Assembly: GCA_030407315.1 (NCBI GenBank)
Contig: JALQPE010001906.1
Coordinates: forward strand, 1-64,000
Direction of reading: 5' to 3'
From: Asparagopsis taxiformis
Lineage: Eukaryota > Rhodophyta > Florideophyceae > Bonnemaisoniales > Bonnemaisoniaceae
Length of the DNA: 64,000 nucleotides
Positions 32,075 through 42,200 of this stretch are shown here, in pieces; the first letter of the stretch is position 1; every line of letters starts with the position of its first letter. Below the pieces are notes generated by a model. It made no database searches. It was given only the letters and a program-made list of their open reading frames with translations, and was not told the DNA's origin. The position numbers and the translations under genes were made by a program.

Positions 32075-33223
32075 ATGCCTCCTCCCAACGAAAACAACGA
32101 CCTGCTCTGCGAAATAGAAGAGAGGTACTCCGCACTTCTTCAACGGTTTCTCGCTCCTATCCATGATGAATTGGCCGCTTTGCGCTATCTCGCTTCAATT
32201 CTAGAGGGTACCAACTCGCGTGGCGTTTCATGCCGGGACCGCGGTCCCGACATGCACATTGCTTGCCAGGTCGTGAACAGCATTTTCACCAACAAAGCCA
32301 CCGTCTCCCGCTTTGTAGCTCACTGCACCATAAAGGAATTGGCGAGGACTGGCACTCCGTTCGAAAACTCCTCTGCAAACCCTTCTCAACCTTCCAATTC
32401 ATGTCCAGCTCTGTTCCTCGCCGCGTTGTCCTTCTCCCAATTCTCTTCCGCTCCTTCAGACACCACACAGTCCAAGCGGTCCCTCATCACCAGCCCTGTC
32501 GGGAAGAAACACGTCTACCTTCAGCGGTCCATCGTCGGCTCTGCTTTCTTGTCGATGGCCAATGACCACATCGTTAGGTGGAAGGATTCAACCATGCGCA
32601 AGGCAGGACTAGCAGACCCTGGAGAAGAAGATGGCCTTAAAATGTCGACAGAACTCCGCAGCTATCCACTTCGCAACGCGACTGTTGTGCCTCTGAACAA
32701 GCCCGCCTGGGTGCGCCTCCCATCTCAAGCTCTTCGCGAAGCATTTGCTCTCGCGATGCCTATCGACGAAGACAACCTCTTCGTGCCCCCTTCAAAGCGG
32801 AAAAGACTATCTACCGACTCCGGCATGGAATCCATTCAAGCTCCCTCACTCTCGTCCCCCACTTTCAGAAATTCCGGCCTCGCTCCCGCCGACACTGCAC
32901 CAGTTCTAATCGCTACTTCCGCGCTGCGTGCAATCACAAAGTTCTTCAACAACTCCAGAAAGACTGTGAAACTGGAGCTCCTCAAATCGTCGTTCTTTCT
33001 TCTGCACCAAGACTTCGGCGCCGCTCTCCTCGAAAATCCTGCGAGCAGAAATCATGGCTCGTTCATGACTGGAAGCAATGAGCTCCCCATTCGTCCTCCC
33101 GATTCCATTCCGACCACAACGAGAGCGTACGGAAACAGTGCCGAAGCACACAAAGTTTATGAAGAAAACGACAAAATCTTCACTGCTTTCACACTCGGCT
33201 GTGAGGAGCTCATGGTTCAGCTC
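32075..33223 (+). pseudogene. 5' part of a host ORF split by the retrotransposon
   Basis: ATG 32075 (MPPPNENNDLLCEIEERY) opens 383 codons with no stop up to the LTR boundary. The start resembles a coiled helix (EERYSALLQRFLAPIHDELAALRYLASIL). The middle has a basic SKRKRL patch and Ser/Pro-rich linkers, and the end is 'TAFTLGCEELMVQL'. No family recognised. The insertion falls exactly after codon 383; the frame resumes at 46938 after the AGCTC duplication (see 46938-47432). In the present sequence the frame runs seven codons into the LTR before stopping at 33242-33244, so a truncated protein could still be made. A TE-derived origin cannot be excluded. Confidence 0.55.
33219..33223. repeat. 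Target-site duplication, left copy (AGCTC)
   Basis: AGCTC immediately precedes the TG of the left LTR and is repeated at 46933-46937 immediately after the CA of the right LTR. Five base pairs is the usual duplication for Ty3/gypsy integration. Confidence 0.9.
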
Positions 33224-33886
33224 TGTGGAACGATAGTTCGGTGACGAAGTAGCTGGTACGAGCTAGTGGACACGCTGTCCTTACGACGAAACGAACGAAC
33301 AGTCCACCCGCTGGTGTTTTGACTGTATGTTAGGTAGAACGGTAGAGATAGGTTAGCGAGTAGACACGAGCGTCACGACGCAACAATCCACGCGAGGATT
33401 ACGTTAGCAAACGAGGTGGTACGTCACCGGAGGCGCTCTCAACCAAGCCCGGAGGCACTACACGCAATCAGCCTTACGTGCGGCGATGGGTAGGGAGTAC
33501 GCAGCTCGACGGAGACGAAGCCTCGCTAGGCAAAACGTAAACGTAAACGTAGAAGTCAGTCGTAGACTAGAGCCGTTGCTCGATCGATGTATCGTCCCCT
33601 TTCCCTCCCGGCACGATGCCAATACCTATATGGCCACGATGGCATCGCTTTACAGTGTAAACACTGCTCGTAACGTCCCCGAATGGGAAAGGACCTTGTG
33701 GGTCACACGTAGGGACCCGTTGGTCCGTTGGCCGTTGCCAGTACGTTCGTTGCACACGTGTGCCGGTTGCGCGCGCGCATGCGCCAGCAATGTTCGTGCA
33801 TTGCTGTCGCCGGTCGTGTCCGCCGAAATTCGAATTCCGCGGAAAACGGAAATATTTGCAATTTCGGAATTGCCACGTATACTACA
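33224..33886 (-). repeat. LTR (3' LTR of the minus-strand element)
   Basis: 663 bp, identical by eye to 46270-46932 (offset 13,046). It starts TGTGGAACGATAG and ends GTATACTACA on the plus strand. It contains an open frame from the ATG at 33486 that runs on into the element; I treat that as chance. Confidence 0.95.
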
Positions 33887-33903
33887 CAGCCCCACCCCCA
33901 CAC
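33887..33903 (-). promoter_or_regulatory. Polypurine-like tract
   Basis: Read on the minus strand this is GTGTGGGGGTGGGGCTG, directly upstream of the 3' LTR (TGTAGTATACG). A G-rich run is expected here as primer for plus-strand DNA synthesis. Two T's and a C make it an imperfect polypurine tract. Confidence 0.6.
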
Positions 33904-34266
33904 GTGGACGTCCCGGCCACGCGAGGCCCGTCAGGACGCGCCTGAGACACAGGGCCGTGGCGCCTTTTCGGGTACAACTGCGGACGTGGCAGTTGTCCCG
34001 AAAAATCTCGTTTAAACGTACGCGGCCCGGTTGGCTGATCGAATCGCCACGGCGCCGGAGCTCGCGCGTGCGCTCCGGCTCTTTCGTAATCATCGCGGCC
34101 CGCCCGTTGGCATCGTACGTCAATGCCTCGCTTAGGCGTTTCCCTGCAACGAATGCAGTGTCCAATTCCACCACGCGGGTGTGCTTCAATTCAGCGCGAT
34201 ACGAGCGCAGGCCGCGGCCCTTTCGTGAATCTGCCAGCGGGCATTACGACAACGGTCGTCCGAAGG

Positions 34267-34286
34267 TTATTTAAGCCGCGGCTTAA
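34267..34286 (+). promoter_or_regulatory. TATA-like box and perfect 16-bp palindrome upstream of the antisense ORF
   Basis: TTATTTAA overlaps the perfect palindrome TTAAGCCGCGGCTTAA (34271-34286). It lies about 200 bp upstream of the ATG at 34482, in the right orientation to start a plus-strand transcript. The role is inferred from position only. Confidence 0.4.
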
Positions 34287-34481
34287 CGTGATAGCGATCG
34301 TCGCTCACCCTTCCTCTCACCATCGTCATCCAGGCCGTTGCCTTTCGTTCTCCCTTACCTTTTTCCCCCGCTGGGTACTACTACCTCCGTTCCTTTCGTT
34401 CTCTTGTTCCGTTTCGCCCGCGTGGCTCTCGTTCTCGTGCTCGTTGCACTGTTCGTCTTCGTTGCGTACGAACTGACCACG

Positions 34482-36710
34482 ATGGTCACTACGCGTAGCA
34501 CCGATACCCACACTCCGCGGCCCGCCGGCTCTGCTGGAGGTGGAGCGAGGAACCCTTCGCAGGGCGCTCCCTCCCTCGTCGGGGCCGGTGCGCCGCCAGC
34601 GACGGAAGCGTCCGTCGCGCCCGCCCCATCCGTTAGGGCGGGTCAAGCCGTTGCTCCGCAGGCCGTCGCCTCTTCGTCTCGCCCGATGGCTCCGTCTCGC
34701 CTGGTGGCTTCCGTGACGCCTGCCGAGGCTGCTAGGGCCGATGCCCCACGTGATGATGACGCAACGGCGTCCGACTCGGGGAATTCGTCACCCATCATCC
34801 CGGATGTCGCGGCCCCATCGAGGGGCGTAGCCGCGATGGCAGCGGCCGCTCGTTCGCGTCGTGCTGTGGCGGCGGCCCGCACGGGCGTGCCTCGTCGTGA
34901 CGGTTCGCCTCGTTCTCCTCGTCAGGATCCCTCGCCGGAGGGTGGTGACCCCGTTGGGACAGTCGGCACCGCCTCACGTGGCGGTGTGGCGCTCAACGTA
35001 GGCGTCCTGACCCACGCGTGGGCTGCGTTGCCCCGCGTGGGCATTACGGATGACGATCTCGCCACGTTGGCAAAAGATCGTCTGGACGCCCGCGCGGTTG
35101 TCGACTACATGCGCTCCGCCGAGGATACGTGGGGGCGTAAAGCCGGGCATCGTTTTGCCGTCGGGCCGCCGGGATCGGAACGTTACCAGATCCCGGCGTC
35201 GATACGTTGCGACCGCTCGTGGTTGCGTGACGTCAACGACGCGATCTACGTTGACCGCATGGACGCGTTCCTGTGGAAGGGGACGCCCGAGGAGCCGCCG
35301 TTCATCACGGTCGCGTCCGTGTTCGTGTGTCCGCGGACACTTTCCGAAAGGCAACGTGCCGAATGGAAGACTGCTCTTTCGTTGAGCGTCATCTCCAAGA
35401 GCGTGGTGTCGTACGACGACCATTTCGCGCTCCGTCACGTGAACGCGGACGATTACCGCGTGTCGCACGCGTCGGCTCCGTGGGTCGTCCCGAGCGAACA
35501 TTACTTCCCGCCGTTGCCGGAAGTAGTGGAGGAGTTCCCGTATCCTCGTGGATCGTCCACATTGCTACCACGCGTGGTGCATTATTTTACCGATGCCGTG
35601 AAGGACGCGCCTGCCCCCGTGAAGGAACGTTTCCTCATGGCCGTGGATATCGAACACGCAGCGATGCTCGCATGCTCGCTGTTCGTGGAACGTCGTGTGT
35701 TCGGGCGCGCGTGCCTGCTGCCGGAGTCCACGTTGGACTTCCTGGCCGACTACGAGATGCTTCGTGCAATCCCGGTGGACGGTTCCGATACGTTCGTCTC
35801 CGTTACCAGCGCGTTGGCTGAGGCTCGCGGCGCCCTTGCGTTGGGGCCGGAGTATCGGGTTATACGTCCCGATTACGCAAGCGGCGATAACCAGGAGTTC
35901 GTCTCCGTGCGTAGCGATGGGGCTTACGTGCCGCGGGTTGCTTCCCGTTCCGAACGCCGTCGTGGCAATCGTACCGGTTATTTCGGTGGCCTCGGGGGCA
36001 ACGAGCGCCCCCGAGGGACGCGTTCTGGCCGTCGTGGCCATCAAAACGAAGCGCCGCGTGCGCCGGATCCTCGAGAGATCGTGCCACGCGAGGCTACGGG
36101 AGGGGGCAACGTTGCCCGCGTCGGTCGTCCGGATGTGGCCACGCCGGCCGAGCGCGCGCCACGCTTCGTGAGCCTGGACGACCGCGTCTCCGATGAGGAT
36201 GCCCGTCGGCTTCTCGGTACGTCGATGGCCGGTCCGCGTCGTGCGGACGGCTGGGTTATTCGTTCCCTCATTACGTCCGTGGCTCGCGCAGCCGAAGATT
36301 TCAGAGCCCAGACGTTGGACCTGACTGCCCGCTTGGCAACGGAGCGCGCGATTTCGGAACGTCTCGCCGCGGCGACTCGTGGTTACGCACCGCCCGTTGG
36401 TGGTCGTAACGATCCTTACGCATTTGCGAGTGGCGGCGGCTTCGGCGACCCCGTCGGGTATGGTCACGCAGCGGCGTACCTGCCACGCGACCCCGCTTCG
36501 GCGCGCCCTTCGGATACGCGCAGTCACGGGACTGCGGACCCTTACGCCAGGGATCCCGCGTCGCGTCGCGAGCGAGCCCCCGTGGTCACGCAGACCGTCG
36601 ATCCGTACGCGCCGGGCTTCGTTCAGCCCAGTCGCAGCCGCAGCCACGACAGCCGCGGCGAAGGCCCTGGTCCGTATGACCCTGCGGGCAAGCGTTCTCG
36701 TCGCTACTAG
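34482..36710 (+). CDS. Antisense accessory ORF of the chromovirus (742 codons, unknown function)
   Basis: It lies between the end of pol and the 3' LTR, on the strand opposite to gag-pol. ATG 34482 (GACCACGATGG, good initiation context) is preferred; the frame is open from 34338, but that part codes an unlikely hydrophobic run. Residues 1-150 are Pro/Ala/Ser-rich. About 170-490 look globular (LTHAWAALPRVGITDDDLATLA; HYFTDAVKDAPAPVKERFLMAVDIEHAAMLA). About 505-550 are Arg/Gly-rich (RSERRRGNRTGYFGG; RGTRSGRRGHQ), like an RGG nucleic-acid-binding segment. About 610-630 form a short coiled coil (LDLTARLATERAISERLAAA). The tail has four DPYA/PYDP motifs and ends in AGKRSRRY, a possible nuclear signal. 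No family recognised. Plant Tat-lineage elements such as Grande also carry antisense ORFs here, but I see no sequence basis for homology. Confidence 0.65.
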   Translation: MVTTRSTDTHTPRPAGSAGGGARNPSQGAPSLVGAGAPPATEASVAPAPSVRAGQAVAPQAVASSSRPMAPSRLVASVTPAEAARADAPRDDDATASDSGNSSPIIPDVAAPSRGVAAMAAAARSRRAVAAARTGVPRRDGSPRSPRQDPSPEGGDPVGTVGTASRGGVALNVGVLTHAWAALPRVGITDDDLATLAKDRLDARAVVDYMRSAEDTWGRKAGHRFAVGPPGSERYQIPASIRCDRSWLRDVNDAIYVDRMDAFLWKGTPEEPPFITVASVFVCPRTLSERQRAEWKTALSLSVISKSVVSYDDHFALRHVNADDYRVSHASAPWVVPSEHYFPPLPEVVEEFPYPRGSSTLLPRVVHYFTDAVKDAPAPVKERFLMAVDIEHAAMLACSLFVERRVFGRACLLPESTLDFLADYEMLRAIPVDGSDTFVSVTSALAEARGALALGPEYRVIRPDYASGDNQEFVSVRSDGAYVPRVASRSERRRGNRTGYFGGLGGNERPRGTRSGRRGHQNEAPRAPDPREIVPREATGGGNVARVGRPDVATPAERAPRFVSLDDRVSDEDARRLLGTSMAGPRRADGWVIRSLITSVARAAEDFRAQTLDLTARLATERAISERLAAATRGYAPPVGGRNDPYAFASGGGFGDPVGYGHAAAYLPRDPASARPSDTRSHGTADPYARDPASRRERAPVVTQTVDPYAPGFVQPSRSRSHDSRGEGPGPYDPAGKRSRRY

Positions 36711-39230
36711 GTCGTTCCTAGGTTAGTTCGTAGGCCACGTAGGCTTCTAGCATCGTGTTGCTTTCGTAAACTTTCGTCTTGTTTCTTTGCGTAATCGCAT
36801 GGCTCCGCTGAGCTTCGTAATACGTATTGGCAGGTCGTCTGCCGCGGGGGAGGGGGTGTGCGTTAAGCCCCTCCCCACAATTTTTTTTGTTGTGGCGTCT
36901 ACCCCGTTGGGTGTCGTAGAGCTTTCGCAGCTCGTCTTTCGCGTTCGCGACGGCGCGTGCCCGTTGGCAGGTTCGTAACATACGCAACTATTCGGCAAAG
37001 CGGCGGCGCGTAGCGGCGGCTTTTCACTGCGAGTGGTACGTTAACCTCGATCGTAGAGCCCGTTGGCGTGCGTATCATTTAGTAAATAACTCGAAAATCG
37101 TTTCCGCCGTCGTTTCTCGTTCGGATAACCCCGTCGGGTGTCGAATTCCGTTGAGCATTCGGGCTCTTTAGCGCGTAGCACGTCGGTGCTAATTTTAATT
37201 TGCTCCGATGAGCTAGGTGAAAATTTCATCGAACGTCAGACCGACTCGCACGTGAGTCGGTTTGACGTTCTACGCCGTGGCGTGTACGCAGCAATTCGTC
37301 GCAGTACGTTGCGGTTCCGTTGACGACGTGGTTGCCGACGGGCTTGGCATTTCGTATAGCCATTGACGTCATTAGCGCCGTCGCGCTTCACGTTCCCGCG
37401 GCTTCACGTTGGCCAGTGGCGTTATCATTTTGTAACTAACTCGGAAATCGTTTCCGCCGTCGCGCCCTGTGCGATTAACCCCGTCGGGTACCGCATATCG
37501 TTGAGCGTTCGAGCTCTTTCGCGCGTAGCACGTCGGTGCCAATTTTAATTTTTGCTCCGATGAGCTGGACGGAGAATTCGTTAAACGTCAGGCCGACTCG
37601 CACGTGGGTTGGCTTGACGTTTCACGCCGTTGCGCGTGCGCGGCGGTGCGTCGCGGTTCCGTTGGCAACGTCTTTGCCGGCGGGCTTGGCTTTTCGTATA
37701 GCCATTGACGTCATTAGCGCCGTCGCGCTCCACGTTACCGCGGCTTCACGTTAGCCGGTGGCGCAATCGTTGCGCTGGTCCGCTTCGCGTAGCAGCGTCG
37801 TTGGAGCGTTTCGCTAGCTCGTCCGTTTTGTGGTGCGTCGTGCACCTGGGCATACGTAATGCTCGCCTTCTACGCCGTTGCGTAATTCCGTTTATTCGCC
37901 TTGCGGACCCGGCGGGGACGCGATTGACAAAGTCGTTTCGCATGCCCGCGGGCGTTTGAGGCTGCCTCGTGAGCCAAGTTCGTCGGCAAACGTTGCCTTC
38001 AGCTGTGCCGTTTACGTTGGCTACCAGCTTGTACGCCGTTGCGTATTCGTATTTCGTTTCGTGCGTTCGACCCGTTGGCGTGCGTCGTTATCGTTAGCGA
38101 CGTCCGCGTACGCGCTCGTATCCTGGCCGACGTGGCAGGTGGCGCGCGCGCCTTCGGGTGCGAGCGGGGTTGAAGCTTCGTTAGCTTTTTCGGTTGCGAC
38201 GCGGACGTGCGCGTCTTGGTCTTCGTGACCGTACGTGGTCAACCCCTTTCGGGTTTGCTCGCATCGTTATGGGTAGCCCGCGGGCAAGTTGTTATTGCGC
38301 GTCGATCGTTGCGCCCGCGTGGCAGGACACCGTTGTGTCGTTTCGTGGTTGCCGTACGTGGCTACCGTGTTCGGCGTCGTGCCTTGATGTGGCGATAACG
38401 GTTTGCCGTCGCGTCGCATTCGAGACGTTAGCGTCTTCGTTCGCCGTCCGTCGCTGCGGCCTCGTTGGCTCATTCGTTTCGCACGTTCTTCGCGCGCGCT
38501 TCGTGCGCCGAGACCCGTTGGTCTCGTTCGTCAGCTAGCGTATAGCTTCGTTCCGCTTCGTGCGTGAAGTTTCGTAATGAGGCCGTTGCCATCTTCGTCG
38601 GGGACGCGTCCGTCCTACGTGGTTTTTCCGCCTTCCGGTGTTACGTTGCCGTTAGCTCGCGAGCTTGGCGTTGACCTCGTTGGTCGATGCGACTCGTTGT
38701 CAGCGGTTGTCCACGGGGACGTACGATGGCTCACGTGACATGCCAAAATTACGAAATTTTCGGGGCACGCGTGTCCCGAGATTTGGCCGGGTTAGCGCAC
38801 TGTAATCGGCCCGATTTTTCGTATCGTGCGTCCATGGCCCGCTGGCCCGAGTATAATTTTTCGCGCGAAAAATCTGACGTGTTGTCCGTCCGTGGCCCGT
38901 GGTGTCGTCACCTTTGCCCGTGGGACGGTCAACACTGTCGAGCCAGTCGTGGCTCTTCACATCGTGTGAATCGTCCGCGTGTGGACTCGTCGTCCAATCT
39001 TTCGTTGGCGCTCGTGCCTCCACCAACGTATGGTGTCGAAAACGAAAAGAGCGACGGCTCTAGCACGCATCGCGCCCCCCCCAACGCAAGGGTGGACGTC
39101 CCGGCCACTCGTTGTGCCTTCGCTTCTCGTTCGTGCGGCTCGTCGCCTTCGTTTGTTGCATCGTGCAACGTCGCGCACGCGTGCGCTTAACCCGACGCCC
39201 GCGTGCGTTTTCGGGGGCCGTCGTGGCCTT
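36711..39230. other. Non-coding region between antisense ORF and pol
   Basis: 2.5 kb inside the element, saturated with CGT/ACG words. It holds the 350-bp duplication at 37060-37770, then no feature I can name. Both convergent transcripts (pol from the right, antisense ORF from the left) would end here. Confidence 0.5.
37060..37770. repeat. Two tandem copies of a roughly 350-bp unit
   Basis: TCGAAAATCGTTTCCGCCGTCG at 37091 recurs at 37441 (TCGGAAATC...), CGTAGCACGTCGGTGC recurs likewise, and GCCATTGACGTCATTAGCGCCG occurs at about 37359 and 37702. The offset is about 343-350 bp with many substitutions, so the duplication is older than this insertion. Each copy contains a stem-forming GACCGACTCGCACGTGAGTCGGT-like sequence (37231-37261; imperfect in copy 2). 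Confidence 0.8.
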
Positions 39231-42200
39231 TCACGTTGTCACTCGTCGCACGCGTGCGAAGTATCGAGAGACGCTCTCTTCAGATACGTTCCGGCGGGGC
39301 TCCCACGTAGGGTTACGATACCCGACCCACTTCACGAGGAAGTCTAGGGTGCCGTCATCGTTTACGCGATGGTTGAGTAGGTCGTCTACTACATACGCCG
39401 GACCGTCGCGGTTCTTGTCGAGGTCTGCCTCGGTGGCATCGTATGGCTCCGGCGGGGGCGCGTTCGCCGGCGTTGGCGCGTACGCAACGCGGTCCGAGTT
39501 GACACGTTCAACTACGTCTCCTCGTTGGATGACGAACGTACGTACGTCGTTACGTAGTACGCGGAACGGTCCCAACGCGTGGTTGCCGAGCTTCGTGCCC
39601 TTCGTGGTCCCGTCCGTCGGGTCGATGAATACGTATTCTCCCGCGCGGATGTTTCGATTCGAGACACGGACTCGTTTGTCGAAGTTTCGTTTATAACGTG
39701 CCTGCGCGGCCTTCAGCTTTCGATACGCGTTATCCATCGTTTTGGCGAGCTCACGAACGTAAGTGGCTCGCCCTCCCCCGTCGGGTAGTTCGCGGTTCGT
39801 TACCGACGTGTGTAGCGCCAACGGTGGCGGTGGATTCGTGAGAATCAAATCGAAGGGCGTCGTGCCCGTGCTCGAATGCACATGCGTGTTGTACGCAAAC
39901 GTTAACGCCGATGCGTATCGGTCCCAGTCGTTCTGGTTTTCTTTCAAGTAATTGCGCAGCATCGCCAGGATCGCCCTGTTGTAGCGCTCCACCTGCCCGT
40001 TCGTTTGGGGGTGGTACGTCGACGTAAAGACGTTCGTCACGCCGATTTCGTTGCAGACGCGCTGGAAAAACTTAGCAGCGAACTGCTTTCCGTTATCGCT
40101 TATGAGCGTCCGTGGGGGTCCATACGAGAAGACCCACGCGTTGACGAACGCGCTCGCCACGTTGGCGGAATCGATATTTCGTAGAGGTACGACTCTAGTC
40201 AGCTTCGTGAAGCGGTCCGTTATAACGAGAATAAATCGGTTGCCACGCGTGGTCTTCGTCAGCGGACCTAGTATGTCGATACATAGGTCTCGCAGCGGCT
40301 CCGTAGCCGGAAATAAACGTAACGGGTTCGTCCGTTTGCGAAGCTTCACGCGGTTCTTCGCACATCCGACGCAGTTTCGTACTGTTGCGTGGATGTCGGC
40401 GGCCATCGCGGGCCAGTAGTACGTCCTCCGTAGGGTATAGTACATACGCGTTTGTCCGGGATGTCCAGCGAGGACGTGATGGTGCGTTAACTCCAGTAGC
40501 CGCGGCCGTAACGAAGCCGGCACAACGATTTGTGTACGTTCCTCGTCGTGAGGGTTCCGGCGTCGGAGTAAGCCATCGTGGCCTTCGAAGAATGCAGCGT
40601 CCTGCGTCTCGGACTGTCGTGTCAGTATCGTTTGACAGAACGCGTCCTCGCGTTGAGCTTCGATAAGCTCGTCCCTCGTAATAGGAAGCTGAACGTCAGC
40701 TGGTGGCACGCGTGCCGAATCGTCTTCAGCAGCGCGCTGTTCATCGAGGAAATCCGGTTCCTCGTCGAGAACGTCATCGAGCGACGCGTCGCGGTTGAAC
40801 TCGAGTCCCTCGTTGCCAGCCGTCGCGGCTGGTGCTCGTTCGTCACGAGTCTCGTTCGACGGGTCGTCGTGACCCCCGGCATTCGTCGCCTTTTTACGTA
40901 CGGACGTCGTTCGTCCTTGCCCATTTCGTGTGGGTTGTCGACGACTGCGAGTCGTCACGAGGACCGCGTCCCCGTACGATGGTACGTCATCGTCGACGGG
41001 TCGACCGTCGTCATACGTAGATATCACACGTGATAAAGCGTCAGGTACCTGGTGCACGCGCCCAGGCCTGTACGTAACTTCGAAATCGAATTCGGCAACG
41101 CGTAGCCTCCATCGTAGTAGTCGTCCGGACGCGTCCGTCAGCGTCATCAGCCAACGTAAGGCTTCGTGGTCCGTACGTACGGTGAACCGCTGACCCTCTA
41201 CGTAGGGTCGGAGCGACGTTATCGCCCAGACGACGGAGTAGCACTCGCGCTCGGTCGCCGAATAACCACGTTCGGTTTCGTTAAGGGTCATCGACCAGTA
41301 CCCAATCGGCACCCATTCGTTGGGCTTATCTTCGTTTTGCTGCTGGAGCAACGTAGCTCCCAGCTGATACGCCGACGCGTCGGTATCGATCATGAACGGA
41401 CGTCCCGCCTTCGGAAGGTGCAATACTGGTGGCGACACCAGTATTGTCTTCAACGTTTCGAACGCATTCGTTTGCGTGTCCGTTGGGTTCGTCCAATCGG
41501 GGGAAGCGTCCTTCTTCAACATCGTGTTGAGTGGCCGAGCGATCTCGGCATACGCCTTTACGAAACGGCGGTAAACGTTGGCCGCGCCCAAAAACGATCG
41601 ACATTGCGTCTTGTCTCGCGGGAACGTAGCCGTACGAAAGGCTTCCTTGTTCCGTGCTGCGACGTGCAGCTTCCCTGGGGTAATCACGTGCCCCAGGTAG
41701 TCAACTCGTGGTTGAAAGAACGAGCACTTCGTGAGCTTTAACGTTACTCCCGCTGCGCGTAGCAGGGAAAGCACCTGGTCAACGTGACCCAGGTGAGACT
41801 CGAGGTCTTTCGAAAAGACGATTACGTCGTCTAAGTAAACAAGGCACGATTGCCAACGTACTCCGGAGAGGATGATGTCCAACGTCCGCTGAAACGTAGC
41901 GGGGGCATTTCGTAGCCCGAATGGCATTCGCACGTAGCGATACGTTCCCATGAAAGACGTAAACGTTGTCTTATCACGGTCCTCGGCGGAGACGGGCACT
42001 TGCCAGTAACCGGCGTTACAATCGAGTGTCGTGAAGATGGCGGCGTCGCCAAGCGAATCGAGGCAATCTTCCATACGAGGAAGCGGGTACGAATCAGCGA
42101 TCGTTTTCGCGTTCAAACGCCTGTAGTCGACACAGAAACGTAAGGATCCGTCCTTCTTCGGCACCAACACGATTGGTGACGCCCATTCGCTGGACGCGGG

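Noticed and set aside
33486..34274. 262-codon plus-strand ORF beginning inside the LTR (its twin begins at 46532)
   Set aside because: It crosses the LTR/internal boundary, its tail differs completely between the two LTR copies, and it is Arg-rich as expected from CpG-rich DNA. Treated as a chance frame.
35565..36647. 360-codon minus-strand ORF opposite the antisense accessory ORF
   Set aside because: Shadow frame in CpG-rich DNA; very Arg/Thr-rich with no protein-like pattern. The plus-strand frame has better composition and an initiation context.
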